DNA of 35,718 nt from Thiofilum sp039797965 (GCA_039797965.1 JBDKGX010000018.1:1-35718); one strand, 5' to 3'; shown: positions 7,864 through 16,849, counted from the stretch's first letter. The notes: generated from the sequence alone by a model not told the origin. Translations and numbers: made by a program.

Positions 7864-8574
7864 TTAAGACCTTTGTGCCAACTGCAATAATATATCCGCC
7901 AACGCTAAATCACTGGGTCGGGTAATTTTAATATTTAACGCATCGCCCTCCACTAGCCGTGGTTTCAGACCTCTAGCTTCTAAAGCTGAAGCTTCATCGG
8001 TGATGACGACTCCTGCCATTAAACCCTGCTCCAATGCTTCACGTAGTACGCCTAATAGCGCTGCTTGAGGAGTCAAAGCATGCCACAAATGCTCGCGTGA
8101 TTCGGTATGTAGTACTTGTTTATCCACTGAGGCACGCTTCATAGTATCGCGTACTGGATACGCTAATAATGCACCTTGCTCCGAGTTACTCGCCTGTCTA
8201 ATTAATTGATTCAAATCAGTTTGTGTCAAACATGGTCGAGCAGCATCATGTACAAGCACTAAAGTACTCTCATCGACTTGCAATACCTCTGACAAATACA
8301 CAAGACCATTAAGTACTGAGTCTGCACGCTCTTGCCCGCCCACCGCACGATAAATAGGCACATGGGTGTCAAGCATTAACTCATCCCAATAGGGATCATC
8401 CTCACTGACCACTACCACAATCCCCTCCACCTGAGGGTTTTGCGTGAAGCAATGGAGCGTATGCTCTAGTACCGTATAGCGTCCTATCGTCAAATACTGT
8501 TTAGGACGATCAGCTTGCATTCGCTTACCTACTCCAGCGGCAGGAATAACTACCCACACTTTATTATTCAACAC
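7864..8574 (-). CDS. ispD: 2-C-methyl-D-erythritol 4-phosphate cytidylyltransferase
   Basis: Transfers CMP from CTP to methylerythritol 4-phosphate (MEP pathway). At 236 aa it has the usual length. The nucleotide-binding signature PAAGVGKRMQADRPKQYL is at the N-terminus, followed by LVHDAARPCL and, near the C-terminus, the ITRPSDLALADILL block. The start used is GTG at 8574, inside the last codons of ftsB (11-bp overlap); the next codon, TTG, is an alternative. Its CTP would be supplied by PyrG, encoded further upstream in the same cluster. Confidence 0.96.
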   Translation of the reverse strand: MLNNKVWVVIPAAGVGKRMQADRPKQYLTIGRYTVLEHTLHCFTQNPQVEGIVVVVSEDDPYWDELMLDTHVPIYRAVGGQERADSVLNGLVYLSEVLQVDESTLVLVHDAARPCLTQTDLNQLIRQASNSEQGALLAYPVRDTMKRASVDKQVLHTESREHLWHALTPQAALLGVLREALEQGLMAGVVITDEASALEARGLKPRLVEGDALNIKITRPSDLALADILLQLAQRS

Positions 8575-8920
8575 GCACCCCCACCGTGGATGACGGTGAC
8601 GTAGTAGGAGCAGGAGTAAGCAAGGGGGTTTCGGCTTGATTTTTTAAAATCACTTGATAAAACGTTTCGCCCTCTTTCACCATACCTAATTCACTACGAG
8701 CATAATCTTCAATCGTCGCATTATCCTGAGTAATACTGGTTACATCGGCTTCCAGCTTGCGATTACGCTCGGCTAGCTGTTGATTTTCTTCTTGCTGTAC
8801 CTGAATTTGTTGCTCTAGTTGCCACATCTCTGGATAGCTACCCGACCCCACCCAAATCCGAATACTTAAGAAAAACAGCAATCCACCTAGCACCCATAGC
8901 ATAATTGGTGTCAGTTTCAT
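8564..8920 (-). CDS. ftsB: Cell division protein FtsB (DivIC family)
   Basis: Bitopic divisome protein of 118 aa that joins FtsL and FtsQ. A short cytoplasmic start and one membrane helix (about residues 6-24) lead into a coiled coil (about 30-70, rich in Gln/Glu/Leu). The conserved tail IEDYARSELGMVKEGETFYQ follows. The C-terminal extension beyond about residue 95 is Thr/Pro/Ser-rich and probably disordered. A good ribosome-binding site (AGGATGA) precedes the ATG. It overlaps ispD by 11 bp. In most gammaproteobacteria it follows eno directly; here xylB lies between. Confidence 0.94.
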   Translation of the reverse strand: MKLTPIMLWVLGGLLFFLSIRIWVGSGSYPEMWQLEQQIQVQQEENQQLAERNRKLEADVTSITQDNATIEDYARSELGMVKEGETFYQVILKNQAETPLLTPAPTTSPSSTVGVRVE

Positions 8921-9018
8921 TATTCATCCTAAAACAAGGGCATACACCCAGCGAACTTAAGCATACCAAAGCACACACCAGATTTCAGGCTAGGAAACTA
9001 TTTTCATCCTAATTAACG

Positions 9019-10467
9019 CTAATTGAGTGTTTTTAAAGCAGGATAAGCCTGTTGATAGCGCTCGTAAGCGTGCTGATAAGCAGGTATCAGAGCAGACGCT
9101 GGCTCAAAGGTTTGCTCAATCACAGGAGGAGTCAAAACTTCCAAAGGCTCTAACCCTTGTGCAGCAATCAATCCCAAGCGGGCTGCACCTAATGCCGCCC
9201 CTACTTCGTTATCTAACGGTAAATCAATCGGCACATTCAAAACGGTGCTAAGTACTTTAAGCCAATATGGTGATTTAGACCCGCCCCCTACTGCAATCAT
9301 TCGCTCTAAAGTACTCCCAGCTTGTTGTAGCGCTAGCAAGTTATCTTTTAGGGCAAAAGCAACTCCTTCTAATACGGCTTGCGTCAGTATTTTACGTTCT
9401 GTGTCGTGAGCTAACCTTAAAAAAGCGCCCCGTACTTCAGCATCATTATGTGGAGTACGCTCCCCCGCTAAGTAAGGTAAAAATAGTACCGAGGCTGGAG
9501 CAGTCAAAATACTCCCTAACTGTTGGGTTAGCTCTGCTGCTGATTGTTGAGCAATGCGCGACCACCAATTCAAAGCATCCGTCGCTGATAAAATCACGCC
9601 CATTTGATGCCAAGTACTTGGCAAAGCATGACAAAAGGTATGCACTGCACTGTCTGGATTAGGTAAATAGCGGTCAGTTGCTGCAAACAATACCCCTGAA
9701 GTACCTAATGAGACAAAAGCCGTCCCTTTTTTCACAACCCCCATCCCACAAGCTGAAGCAGCATTATCCCCCGCTCCTCCAGCTACAATAACCTTTTCCA
9801 TTCCCCAACGCGCCGCTAACGCTGGGCGTACAAAACCACTCACCTCGGTTCCCTCAATCAAGCGCGGCATCTGCTCTAGCGTCAAATCACAGGCTGATAA
9901 TAACTCCGCTGACCATTGCCGTTTAGCAACCTCTAGCCATGCCGTTCCAGCCGCATCTGAACCCTCTGAAACAAACTCCCCCGTCAACCACCAACGTAAA
10001 TAATCTTTAGGCAGGAGTACTTTAGCCACTTGGCGAAAAATGTCCGGCTCATGGCGTTTAACCCATACCAATTTGGGCGCGGTAAACCCCGCAAATACAA
10101 TATTCCCCGACAAAGCTCGAAATAACGGATTCGCATCCAATTCCGCCGCTTCAACATGGCTTCGAGTATCATTCCACAGGATACAAGGGCGAAGTACTTG
10201 ATTAGATTGATCTAACAGGGTAGCACCATGCATGTGCCCTGATAAACCGATACCTTTGACGGCGGCAAGCTCTTGTGGAAAGCGGTGTTTGAGGTCATCT
10301 AAAGCTTGACTAGTGGCACTCACCCAATCAGCAGGATGTTGCTCAGCCCAACCAGAATGAGGGCGGGAAACCACGAGGGGTTGGGAACTGCTGGCTAAAA
10401 TAGTTTGCTGATCATTCATCAACACTACCTTGACACTAGACGTTCCAAGGTCAATACCTAAGTACAT
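9019..10467 (-). CDS. xylB: Xylulokinase, FGGY family
   Basis: Phosphorylates D-xylulose with ATP to give xylulose 5-phosphate for the pentose phosphate pathway. It is 482 aa long. The ATP-binding start YLGIDLGTSSVKVVLM and the xylulokinase signature GHMHGATLLDQSNQVLRPCILWNDTRS are present. The catalytic Asp lies in GGAGDNAASACGMGV, and the FGGY signature 2 region in VGGGSKSPYWLKVLS. GGAG lies 6 nt before the ATG. No xylose isomerase or sugar transporter is nearby, so the substrate could be another pentulose. It sits between eno and ftsB, splitting a widely conserved pair. Confidence 0.93.
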   Translation of the reverse strand: MYLGIDLGTSSVKVVLMNDQQTILASSSQPLVVSRPHSGWAEQHPADWVSATSQALDDLKHRFPQELAAVKGIGLSGHMHGATLLDQSNQVLRPCILWNDTRSHVEAAELDANPLFRALSGNIVFAGFTAPKLVWVKRHEPDIFRQVAKVLLPKDYLRWWLTGEFVSEGSDAAGTAWLEVAKRQWSAELLSACDLTLEQMPRLIEGTEVSGFVRPALAARWGMEKVIVAGGAGDNAASACGMGVVKKGTAFVSLGTSGVLFAATDRYLPNPDSAVHTFCHALPSTWHQMGVILSATDALNWWSRIAQQSAAELTQQLGSILTAPASVLFLPYLAGERTPHNDAEVRGAFLRLAHDTERKILTQAVLEGVAFALKDNLLALQQAGSTLERMIAVGGGSKSPYWLKVLSTVLNVPIDLPLDNEVGAALGAARLGLIAAQGLEPLEVLTPPVIEQTFEPASALIPAYQHAYERYQQAYPALKTLN

Positions 10468-10587
10468 ATTTACTCTCCTAACTAAAGCCGATTATTAGGT
10501 AGAATAAAGTACTTAACTAGGTAAGATTAATACTTTAATGCTGAATTTAGATAAAAATACTTTGCTTTTCTAAATCTATTCCAATTC

Positions 10588-10623
10588 AAAGAGGCATTTG
10601 CAAAAATAGCCTATGCCTCTTTT
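10588..10623 (-). terminator. Terminator after eno
   Basis: A perfect 10-bp stem, AAAGAGGCAT (10588-10597) with ATGCCTCTTT (10613-10622). It lies 10-45 bp past the eno stop on the - strand. The A/T tracts at both stem ends make it usable in either direction. It suggests that eno and xylB are separate transcripts. Confidence 0.7.
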
Positions 10624-10632
10624 AAATATCAA

Positions 10633-11913
10633 TTATTTAAACTGATTAAACGCTGATTTACCTGCGTAAATACCGCGACTACCTAATTCACCCGCAATAC
10701 GGATTAATTGGTTGTATTTAGCAATACGATCAGAACGTGATAATGAACCTGTTTTAATTTGTCCCGCACCTGTTGCAACAGCAATATCGGCAATCGTTGA
10801 ATCCTCAGTTTCACCCGAGCGATGAGAAACAACAGCGGTATAACCTGCATCGTGTGCCATTTGAATCGCCGCTAAAGTCTCGGTCAATGTACCAATTTGA
10901 TTAACTTTAATTAGGATAGAGTTAGCAATCCCTTTTTCAATCCCTTCTTTTAGAATTTTGGTATTAGTCACGAATAAATCGTCACCGACGATTTGCACTT
11001 TATTACCTAGTACTTCGGTCAAATGTTTCCAACCTGCCCAATCGCCTTCTGCCATCCCATCTTCAATGCTTAAGATCGGATATTGGCGTACCCAATTATG
11101 TAAGTACTCGGTAAAACCTTCCGCCGTAAAACTACGATTTTCGGATTCTAAAACGTATTTACCGTCTTTATAAAACTCAGAGCTCGCCACGTCTAAACCT
11201 AGCCAAATATCTTCACCGACTTTAAAGCCTGCTTTATTAATGGCTTCTAAAATCACTTCAATGGCTTGTTCATTAGACGCCAAATCCGGCGCAAAACCCC
11301 CTTCATCTCCTACCGCCGTATTTAAGCCACGCTTTTTAAGGACTGACTTAAGGCTATGAAATACCTCAGCACCGTAACGAATCGCTTCTTCCATGCTCGG
11401 CGCTGTCACCGGCATAATCATAAATTCTTGTAAATCCACGCTATTATCAGCATGTGCTCCACCATTGATGATATTCATCATTGGCACGGGTAATGTATAG
11501 GTGTCGGCTTTTTTGAGGTATTGATAAAGGGGTAAACCAAGCTCTTTCGCCCCTGCATGCGCCGCCGCCATGGAAACCGCTAATAAAGCATTCGCACCCA
11601 AACGGGCTTTATTATCAGTACCGTCTAAATCGAGCATGATTTGATCAATACCTACTTGATCAGTGATTTCATGACCTTTTAAAGCCGTCGCGATTTCACC
11701 ATTCACATTGGCTACAGCGTTTTGTACACCTTTACCTAGATAACGTGATCCACCATCACGCAGCTCAATCGCTTCGCGCGAACCCGTTGATGCACCTGAC
11801 GGCACTGCCGCACGTCCCATCACGCCATTAGCTAAAAACACATCGGCTTCAACGGTAGGATTGCCGCGTGAATCAATAATTTCGCGAGCTTTGATATGGG
11901 TAATTTGTGACAT
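10633..11913 (-). CDS. eno: Enolase (phosphopyruvate hydratase)
   Basis: Glycolytic interconversion of 2-phosphoglycerate and phosphoenolpyruvate; also a scaffold partner of RNase E in many gammaproteobacteria. At 426 aa it has the standard length. Visible landmarks are the N-terminal AREIIDSRGNPTVEADV, the catalytic GDEGGFAP, the metal ligands in SIEDGMAEGDW and VGDDLFVTN, the catalytic Lys in LIKVNQIGTLTE, and the enolase signature region SHRSGETEDSTIADIAV. The ribosome-binding site is AGGA, 9 nt upstream. Its product PEP is a substrate of KdsA, encoded just upstream. Confidence 0.98.
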   Translation of the reverse strand: MSQITHIKAREIIDSRGNPTVEADVFLANGVMGRAAVPSGASTGSREAIELRDGGSRYLGKGVQNAVANVNGEIATALKGHEITDQVGIDQIMLDLDGTDNKARLGANALLAVSMAAAHAGAKELGLPLYQYLKKADTYTLPVPMMNIINGGAHADNSVDLQEFMIMPVTAPSMEEAIRYGAEVFHSLKSVLKKRGLNTAVGDEGGFAPDLASNEQAIEVILEAINKAGFKVGEDIWLGLDVASSEFYKDGKYVLESENRSFTAEGFTEYLHNWVRQYPILSIEDGMAEGDWAGWKHLTEVLGNKVQIVGDDLFVTNTKILKEGIEKGIANSILIKVNQIGTLTETLAAIQMAHDAGYTAVVSHRSGETEDSTIADIAVATGAGQIKTGSLSRSDRIAKYNQLIRIAGELGSRGIYAGKSAFNQFK

Positions 11914-11956
11914 AGAAATTGAATCCTAAAAGGGTCTGTAAGAAATTTGGGCTAAC

Positions 11957-12019
11957 TAAACCACCCCCAGTCCTCACACCGCTCTCCTTTATAAAGGAAG
12001 CGGCTGGGAAGGGGGTTTA
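11957..12019. repeat. 63-bp nested inverted repeat (REP/MITE-like) overlapping the kdsA stop codon
   Basis: Outer arms TAAACCACCCCC and GGGGGTTTA enclose an inner near-perfect hairpin in which CCGCT(C)TCCTT pairs with AAGGAAGCGG across a TAT loop. The - strand stop codon of kdsA (12017-12019) is formed by the end of the element. Short C-rich/G-rich palindromes of this form are typical of dispersed intergenic repeats that can also stop transcription. Only one copy is in the window, so its repetitive nature is inferred. Confidence 0.55.
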
Positions 12020-12862
12020 TAAAGTACTTTCTATAAAAGGTTGGCTTTTGACGACTGTATCTAGTGCCAACAGTGATTCTAATAAGGGTTCCATTAAATA
12101 CAATGGCCATGAGTTGGGGCCATCACTCCACGCCTCAGCAGGGTTTGGATGCGACTCCATAAATAAACCCGCAACGCCTACCGCCACCGCTGCGCGTGCT
12201 AGTACAGGCACAAACTCACGTTGTCCACCGGAAACATTGCCTTGTCCACCCGGTAGTTGGACAGAATGTGTAGCATCAAACACCACGGGGCAATCGGTGG
12301 AGCGCATAATGGCAAGGCTACGCATATCAGAGATTAAATTATTGTAGCCAAAGGTTGCGCCACGTTCGCATACCATAATTTGGTTATTACCCACTGCACG
12401 CGCTTTTTCCACAACATTATTCATATCCCAAGGTGCTAAAAACTGCCCTTTTTTGATATTCACAGGCTTTTGGGTACGCGCTACATTTTGAATGAAATTG
12501 GTTTGGCGACATAAAAACGCGGGGGTTTGCAGGACATCCACGACACTAGCTACTTCATCTAAGGGCGTATCTTCATGGACATCGGTCAATACTGGCACAC
12601 CGATTTGAGTTTTGACTTGCTCTAAAATCCGTAAACCTGTTTCTAACCCAATACCACGTTTGCTGGTGTGCGACGAACGATTAGCTTTATCAAACGAGGA
12701 TTTGTAAATAAAGGGAATACCAAGACGAGTCGTAATCTCTTTTAAAGTACTCGCGGTTTCTAAGGCTAATTTTTCTGATTCAATCGAGCAGGGACCACTA
12801 ATGAGGAAAAACGGTTGATTTAACCCCACGTTAAATCCACATAATGACATCATAGTTGACAT
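12017..12862 (-). CDS. kdsA: 3-deoxy-8-phosphooctulonate (Kdo-8-P) synthase
   Basis: Condenses PEP with arabinose 5-phosphate to Kdo 8-phosphate for lipid A-core synthesis, which marks a Gram-negative cell. Protein of 281 aa. Family motifs are FLISGPCSIES near the N-terminus, YKSSFDKANRSS for substrate binding, VLTDVHED, ATHSVQLPGG and the C-terminal MESHPNP. The first ATG (12862) is favoured by a GAGGA ribosome-binding site 6 nt upstream. The stop codon lies inside an inverted-repeat element. It sits between pyrG and eno as in many gammaproteobacteria. Confidence 0.97.
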   Translation of the reverse strand: MSTMMSLCGFNVGLNQPFFLISGPCSIESEKLALETASTLKEITTRLGIPFIYKSSFDKANRSSHTSKRGIGLETGLRILEQVKTQIGVPVLTDVHEDTPLDEVASVVDVLQTPAFLCRQTNFIQNVARTQKPVNIKKGQFLAPWDMNNVVEKARAVGNNQIMVCERGATFGYNNLISDMRSLAIMRSTDCPVVFDATHSVQLPGGQGNVSGGQREFVPVLARAAVAVGVAGLFMESHPNPAEAWSDGPNSWPLYLMEPLLESLLALDTVVKSQPFIESTL

Positions 12863-12915
12863 GGTTTTTCCTCTTATTCATTGGTTATTCTTATTGAAAC
12901 ATGGCTTAGTCATTT

Positions 12916-12945
12916 TTGCCCCTTCCCATACCTAGGAAGGGGCAA
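12916..12945 (-). terminator. GC-rich hairpin between pyrG and kdsA
   Basis: TTGCCCCTTCC (12916-12926) and GGAAGGGGCAA (12935-12945) form a perfect 11-bp stem with an 8-nt loop, 10 bp past the pyrG stop. No T-run follows on the - strand, so it may attenuate transcription or stabilise a 3' end and need not terminate fully. Confidence 0.45.
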
Positions 12946-12954
12946 GTACTTTAT

Positions 12955-14616
12955 CTACAAACTTTGCTTACGCTTAGTCTGCCGCTCATGATAATCCCGT
13001 CCGGCTTGAATAAAGCCTGTAAACAAGCGATGACCTTGGCGGGGACGCGAGGTAAATTCTGGATGGAACTGACACGCTAAAAACCACGGATGGTCTTTTA
13101 ACTCAATCATTTCCACCAATGAATTATCGGCTGACATGCCAGAGAAGGTTAAACCTGCCTTTTCGAGTACTTCACGATAGTGATTATTGAACTCATAACG
13201 ATGGCGATGGCGCTCGACAATCTCACTAGCACCATAGGTTTTTTGTGCTAATGAACCCTCCACCAACAGACATTTTTGTCCCCCCAACCGCATCGTACCC
13301 CCAAGGTTAGAATGCTCAGTACGGGTTTCGATATTGCCGTCCTCATCTTGCCACTCGGTAATTAAGCCAATGACAGGATCAATTTCAGCCATGTTAGCAA
13401 CAAACTCGGTACTAAAGGCTTTCGGTAAATTGGCTTTATGGCGGGCGTATTCGATGACAGCCACTTGCATCCCTAGACAAATCCCTAAGTAGGGTACTTT
13501 ATTTTCACGGGCGTATTGTACTGCACGAATCTTACCCTCAACCCCACGCTTACCAAATCCACCGGGGACTAAAATCGCGTCATATTGATTGAGTACTAAG
13601 GCAACATTCTCTTCTGACTCTAATTTTTCTGAATCAATATAGGTAATGTTCACGCGGGTTTGTGTTTGAATGCCTGCGTGTTTAAGCGCCTCATTCAATG
13701 ACTTATAAGACTCGGTTAAATCCACATATTTACCGACCATTGCCACGGTAATTTCTGCCTCAGGAAACTCCATCGAGCTAACGACGTTTTTCCAATCGGT
13801 CAAATCCGCTTCAGGTAAATTGAGATTAAATTTCTCAGTCACAATGCGATCCAGTTTTTGGGCATGTAACCATAACGGTACTTTGTAAATATTGTCCAAG
13901 TCCATGACGGAAATAACCGCACGCTCTTCGACATTGGTAAATAACGCAATTTTACGCTTCTCATTTTCAGGCATAAGCTTCTCACTCCGACATAATAAAA
14001 TGTCGGGCTGAATGCCGATGGAGCGTAGCTCTTTAACAGAATGCTGGGTAGGTTTGGTTTTTAACTCGCCCGCTGCCGCCACATAAGGCAGTAAGGTGAG
14101 GTGAATATACAGAGCATTGCTTCTGCCCTCTTCTACACCCATTTGGCGAATCGCTTCCATAAAGGGTAAGGATTCAATATCGCCCACGGTACCACCGACT
14201 TCAACGAGGGCAATATCGTAGCCTTCGGCACCTGCTCGCACAGAGTGTTTGATTTCGTCCGTGATATGAGGAATAACCTGAACGGTAGCCCCCAAGTACT
14301 CGCCGCGCCGCTCTTTTTGAATCACATTTTCGTAAATGCGCCCAGAGGTAAAGTTGTTTTTTTGCGTGGCTTTAAAGCCTACAAATCGCTCGTAGTGTCC
14401 GAGGTCAAGGTCGGTTTCTGCACCGTCTTCGGTGACGAATACTTCGCCGTGCTGGAAGGGACTCATCGTGCCGGGGTCGACATTGATGTAGGGGTCGAGC
14501 TTCATCATGGTGATTTTGAGACCACGGGCTTCGAGAATTGCGCCCAGAGAAGCAGCCGCGATGCCTTTCCCTAATGAGGAAACGACACCACCGGTAATAA
14601 AGATATAACGTGCCAT
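12955..14616 (-). CDS. pyrG: CTP synthase
   Basis: Makes CTP from UTP, ATP and glutamine. Protein of 553 aa, slightly longer than the common 540-545. The N-terminal synthetase domain begins ARYIFITGGVVSSLGKGI and contains the LDPYINVDPGTMSPFQHGEV block. The C-terminal class I glutaminase domain has the nucleophile Cys in YLGICLGMQ and the catalytic His/Glu in CQFHPEF. The extra residues are mainly a basic tail (ERQTKRKQSL). It heads the kdsA/eno cluster. Confidence 0.98.
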   Translation of the reverse strand: MARYIFITGGVVSSLGKGIAAASLGAILEARGLKITMMKLDPYINVDPGTMSPFQHGEVFVTEDGAETDLDLGHYERFVGFKATQKNNFTSGRIYENVIQKERRGEYLGATVQVIPHITDEIKHSVRAGAEGYDIALVEVGGTVGDIESLPFMEAIRQMGVEEGRSNALYIHLTLLPYVAAAGELKTKPTQHSVKELRSIGIQPDILLCRSEKLMPENEKRKIALFTNVEERAVISVMDLDNIYKVPLWLHAQKLDRIVTEKFNLNLPEADLTDWKNVVSSMEFPEAEITVAMVGKYVDLTESYKSLNEALKHAGIQTQTRVNITYIDSEKLESEENVALVLNQYDAILVPGGFGKRGVEGKIRAVQYARENKVPYLGICLGMQVAVIEYARHKANLPKAFSTEFVANMAEIDPVIGLITEWQDEDGNIETRTEHSNLGGTMRLGGQKCLLVEGSLAQKTYGASEIVERHRHRYEFNNHYREVLEKAGLTFSGMSADNSLVEMIELKDHPWFLACQFHPEFTSRPRQGHRLFTGFIQAGRDYHERQTKRKQSL

Positions 14617-15164
14617 AGAAAAACAATGCGCCTATTAGTGATGCAATGTGGGCGGATACTAGCACAGACAAGTGGCTTGCTAAAGTTTTAATGTGGGCTT
14701 CAGGCTATTCGCTTTTGGAGAGATTTTATATTCAGTGGCTTACTTGTGAATACTTAGTAGCTCAACGATTGCAACTAATTCATTCACCCTACTACTCGCC
14801 TAACCCTACGATAAATTTGCTTAACTACGGTCGTTAATCCCACTTACTCTAAAGTAAAAGTATCTTCAGCGTAGAAGGGTTCACTTTGCCAATTCGTACG
14901 ACACCGAAACACTCGTAAGTAGGGTGTATCCTGTGAAACTACCACAGACTCCAGTAGGGTTGGAGTTTTAGTATCTAGTAGGTTCACCCACCAAATAATC
15001 TGCAAAAACTAAATACTCTAATTTCAGTAACTGTGACATAACAGGAATCCTAAAATATCGTTGGTATAGGATTAATTATATGATGGCGCTGCTTTTACTG
15101 GGTAAAATAGCTAGTCGCCTTGATTACTCTTACAATAACGTGCCCATCATTACTTCAGACCACT
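14617..15164. other. Gene-poor stretch between pyrG and the glycosylase gene
   Basis: No intact gene is supported. It contains the pyrG leader region, a probable broken small gene on the - strand (14844-15039), and several scattered copies of GTAGGGT on both strands (for example near 14918 and 14954 on +). GTAGGGT-type blocks resemble decayed intergenic repeats, but I cannot define a unit here. Confidence 0.5.
14844..15039 (-). pseudogene. Small gene of about 65 codons, apparently split by a frameshift
   Basis: On the - strand an ATG at 15039, with AGGA 8 nt upstream, opens a 23-codon frame (MSQLLKLEYLVFADYLVGE...) that stops at 14968. A second frame, overlapping in position and offset by one base, runs from 15008 to a stop at 14844. 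It reads like real protein (LLESVVVSQDTPYLRVFRC, then RTNWQSEPFYAEDTFTLE) but has no good start. The simplest reading is one small gene broken by a single-base frameshift between about 14970 and 15008. A GTG within the second frame could instead start a separate protein of about 47 aa. I recognise no family. Confidence 0.35.
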
Positions 15165-15794
15165 ATGACCTGTAGCATACTCTACCCCTATCAACCCCTG
15201 ATTGAACATCAAACCGCATTACGGGCTTGTCGCCAATGCCCTAACATGATCCCGCCAGTCATTACCTGCGCTCCAGTAAGCACGCCCCTTTTAATGATAG
15301 GGCAAGCGCCGGGAATTCGTGAAGGAGATTTTCAACGTCCCTTTGCGTGGACAGCAGGTAAAACCTTATTCAAATGGTTTGGTGAGTGTGGCATCACTGA
15401 ACAAGCCTTTCGAGAGCGAGTGTATATGGCGGCGGTCTGTCGCTGCTTTCCGGGGAAAAATCCCAAAGGCGGCGACCGCGTTCCCAATCAAGAAGAAATC
15501 ACTAACTGCTCACGTTGGCTCCATACCGAAATCGATATTTTACAACCGGAGCTGATGATCTTAGTCGGTAAATTAGCGATTAATCAGTACTTACCTATTA
15601 AGCGTTTAGAGGAAGTCGTAGGAATCATTCACCGCCAAACGATTCGCGGGCGTGAAGTAGATTTATTACCCCTTCCACACCCATCGGGTTTATCCACATG
15701 GATACATAGCGATACGGGCAAAACCTTGCTCAAAGCCGCTTTGCAAGCTCTGCGCAATCATCCCACTTGGCAGGCTATGCTACAAACTGTGTAA
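15165..15794 (+). CDS. Uracil-DNA glycosylase superfamily protein (family 4-like, probable Fe-S)
   Basis: Probable DNA repair glycosylase that removes uracil. Protein of 209 aa from the ATG at 15165; an in-frame TTG at 15120 would add 15 residues and is less likely. Motif A region is IGQAPGIREGDFQRPFAW (from about residue 45) and motif B is LPHPSG near the C-terminus. Cysteine pairs at 22/25 (CRQC) and in AAVCRCFPG plus a later Cys fit the Fe-S cluster typical of family 4 enzymes. The spacing and the GQAPG variant differ from textbook family 4 members, so the exact subfamily is open. It is convergent with queF, only 9 bp apart. Confidence 0.85.
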   Translation: MTCSILYPYQPLIEHQTALRACRQCPNMIPPVITCAPVSTPLLMIGQAPGIREGDFQRPFAWTAGKTLFKWFGECGITEQAFRERVYMAAVCRCFPGKNPKGGDRVPNQEEITNCSRWLHTEIDILQPELMILVGKLAINQYLPIKRLEEVVGIIHRQTIRGREVDLLPLPHPSGLSTWIHSDTGKTLLKAALQALRNHPTWQAMLQTV

Positions 15795-15803
15795 GTACTT
15801 AAA

Positions 15804-16622
15804 TTATTGCCGTGCCAATCGCGGCATCGTTGTCCAAGTACTCACTTCATTGATATCCGAACAGCGCCACGGATTAATATCCAAACCACCACGACGCACA
15901 TAGCGCGCAAACACACATAAGTACTCTGGCTCTAAAGCTTGCCACAACTCTGTAAAGAGACTTTCCACGCAATGCTCATGAAAATCTTGATGCTCACGGT
16001 AAGAGACAATCATGGCTAATAAACTTTCAGGGGTAGGCAAATGCCCTCGTACCTCGATACTCACACTACCCCAATCAGGTTGACCCGTCACAGGGCAATT
16101 AGACTTCAATAGATGGCTATACCAAGTACTCTGCCCTTGAATGCCACTCCTTTGGATTAAATGCGGCGTGGGTGTGTATTGCGTAATCGTGATGGGTAAT
16201 GAATCCAAACATTCACCTGACAATTGCCCAAGGGGTAACCCTTGATCGACACTATAAAACCGTACATTGACCTCGGCGCCCACCATCACTGATAAATCTT
16301 GCTCTAGGGTCTCAAGTACTTGAGTTTCCGTCTCAAACACATGTGCATTAATCGAGTTTAGGTAAAGCTTAAACGACTTAGATTCAATCAAATTAGGCGA
16401 TTCGGCGGGAATACTAAACTCAGCAATACGGACTTGTGGTAGCCCCTGAGCATTGAGCCATGACACCTCATAACCTGTCCAAATATCCACCCCATACAAG
16501 GGCAAAGTACTAGACCATTGCGCCCGATTTTGACTACGTGGAATAGTAAATAATAGCGCGGGGTCATAGCGAGTGGGATAAGTGGTGTGTTGCCCTAATT
16601 GACTGTCTAAAACGCTAAACAT
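15804..16622 (-). CDS. queF: NADPH-dependent 7-cyano-7-deazaguanine reductase (type II)
   Basis: Reduces preQ0 to preQ1 in queuosine tRNA modification. I prefer the ATG at 16622 (272 aa), which has a GGA-containing ribosome-binding site; a GTG at 16649 would give 281 aa. The two-domain type II form is shown by length and motifs. The NADPH motif region lies in NLIESKSFKLYLNSINAHVF. The catalytic Cys lies in LLKSNCPVTGQPDWGS, and the substrate-binding region in FHEHCVESLF. The C-terminal RRGGLDINPWR matches E. coli QueF. I looked for a preQ1 riboswitch upstream and found none. Confidence 0.97.
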   Translation of the reverse strand: MFSVLDSQLGQHTTYPTRYDPALLFTIPRSQNRAQWSSTLPLYGVDIWTGYEVSWLNAQGLPQVRIAEFSIPAESPNLIESKSFKLYLNSINAHVFETETQVLETLEQDLSVMVGAEVNVRFYSVDQGLPLGQLSGECLDSLPITITQYTPTPHLIQRSGIQGQSTWYSHLLKSNCPVTGQPDWGSVSIEVRGHLPTPESLLAMIVSYREHQDFHEHCVESLFTELWQALEPEYLCVFARYVRRGGLDINPWRCSDINEVSTWTTMPRLARQ

Positions 16623-16849
16623 GGCAGTATCCAAAAGCTCAAAGCGCACAGTTTAATCGATTCAAGCCTTGACCGTTAATCAGCCTTTTCCTGTTTTAGT
16701 TCAAACCAAGCATTTACTAATTTTAAATCAGTAACTTATTCACCATTTTGGCTACTAATAAATCACCGTTCAAAACAGCATGTAATAGTACTTTAAAGCT
16801 GTAGTCAGTTGAAAAGCCCCAGAAACCATAGACTTGCGAGATCACTATC

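Noticed and set aside
9027..9662. Two open + strand frames opposite xylB
   Set aside because: Both lie fully inside xylB, lack ribosome-binding sites and show no family motifs.
11919..12347. Open + strand frame of 142 codons opposite kdsA
   Set aside because: It lies wholly over the kdsA 3' end and the palindromic element, has no ribosome-binding site and no protein-like motifs; kdsA is certain.
14405..14671. Open - strand frame overlapping the pyrG start
   Set aside because: It overlaps the highly conserved pyrG N-terminus in another frame and is Arg-rich, as expected of a shadow frame.
16623..16849. Possible preQ1 riboswitch in the queF upstream region
   Set aside because: No preQ1-I or preQ1-II consensus or pseudoknot pattern could be seen on the - strand.
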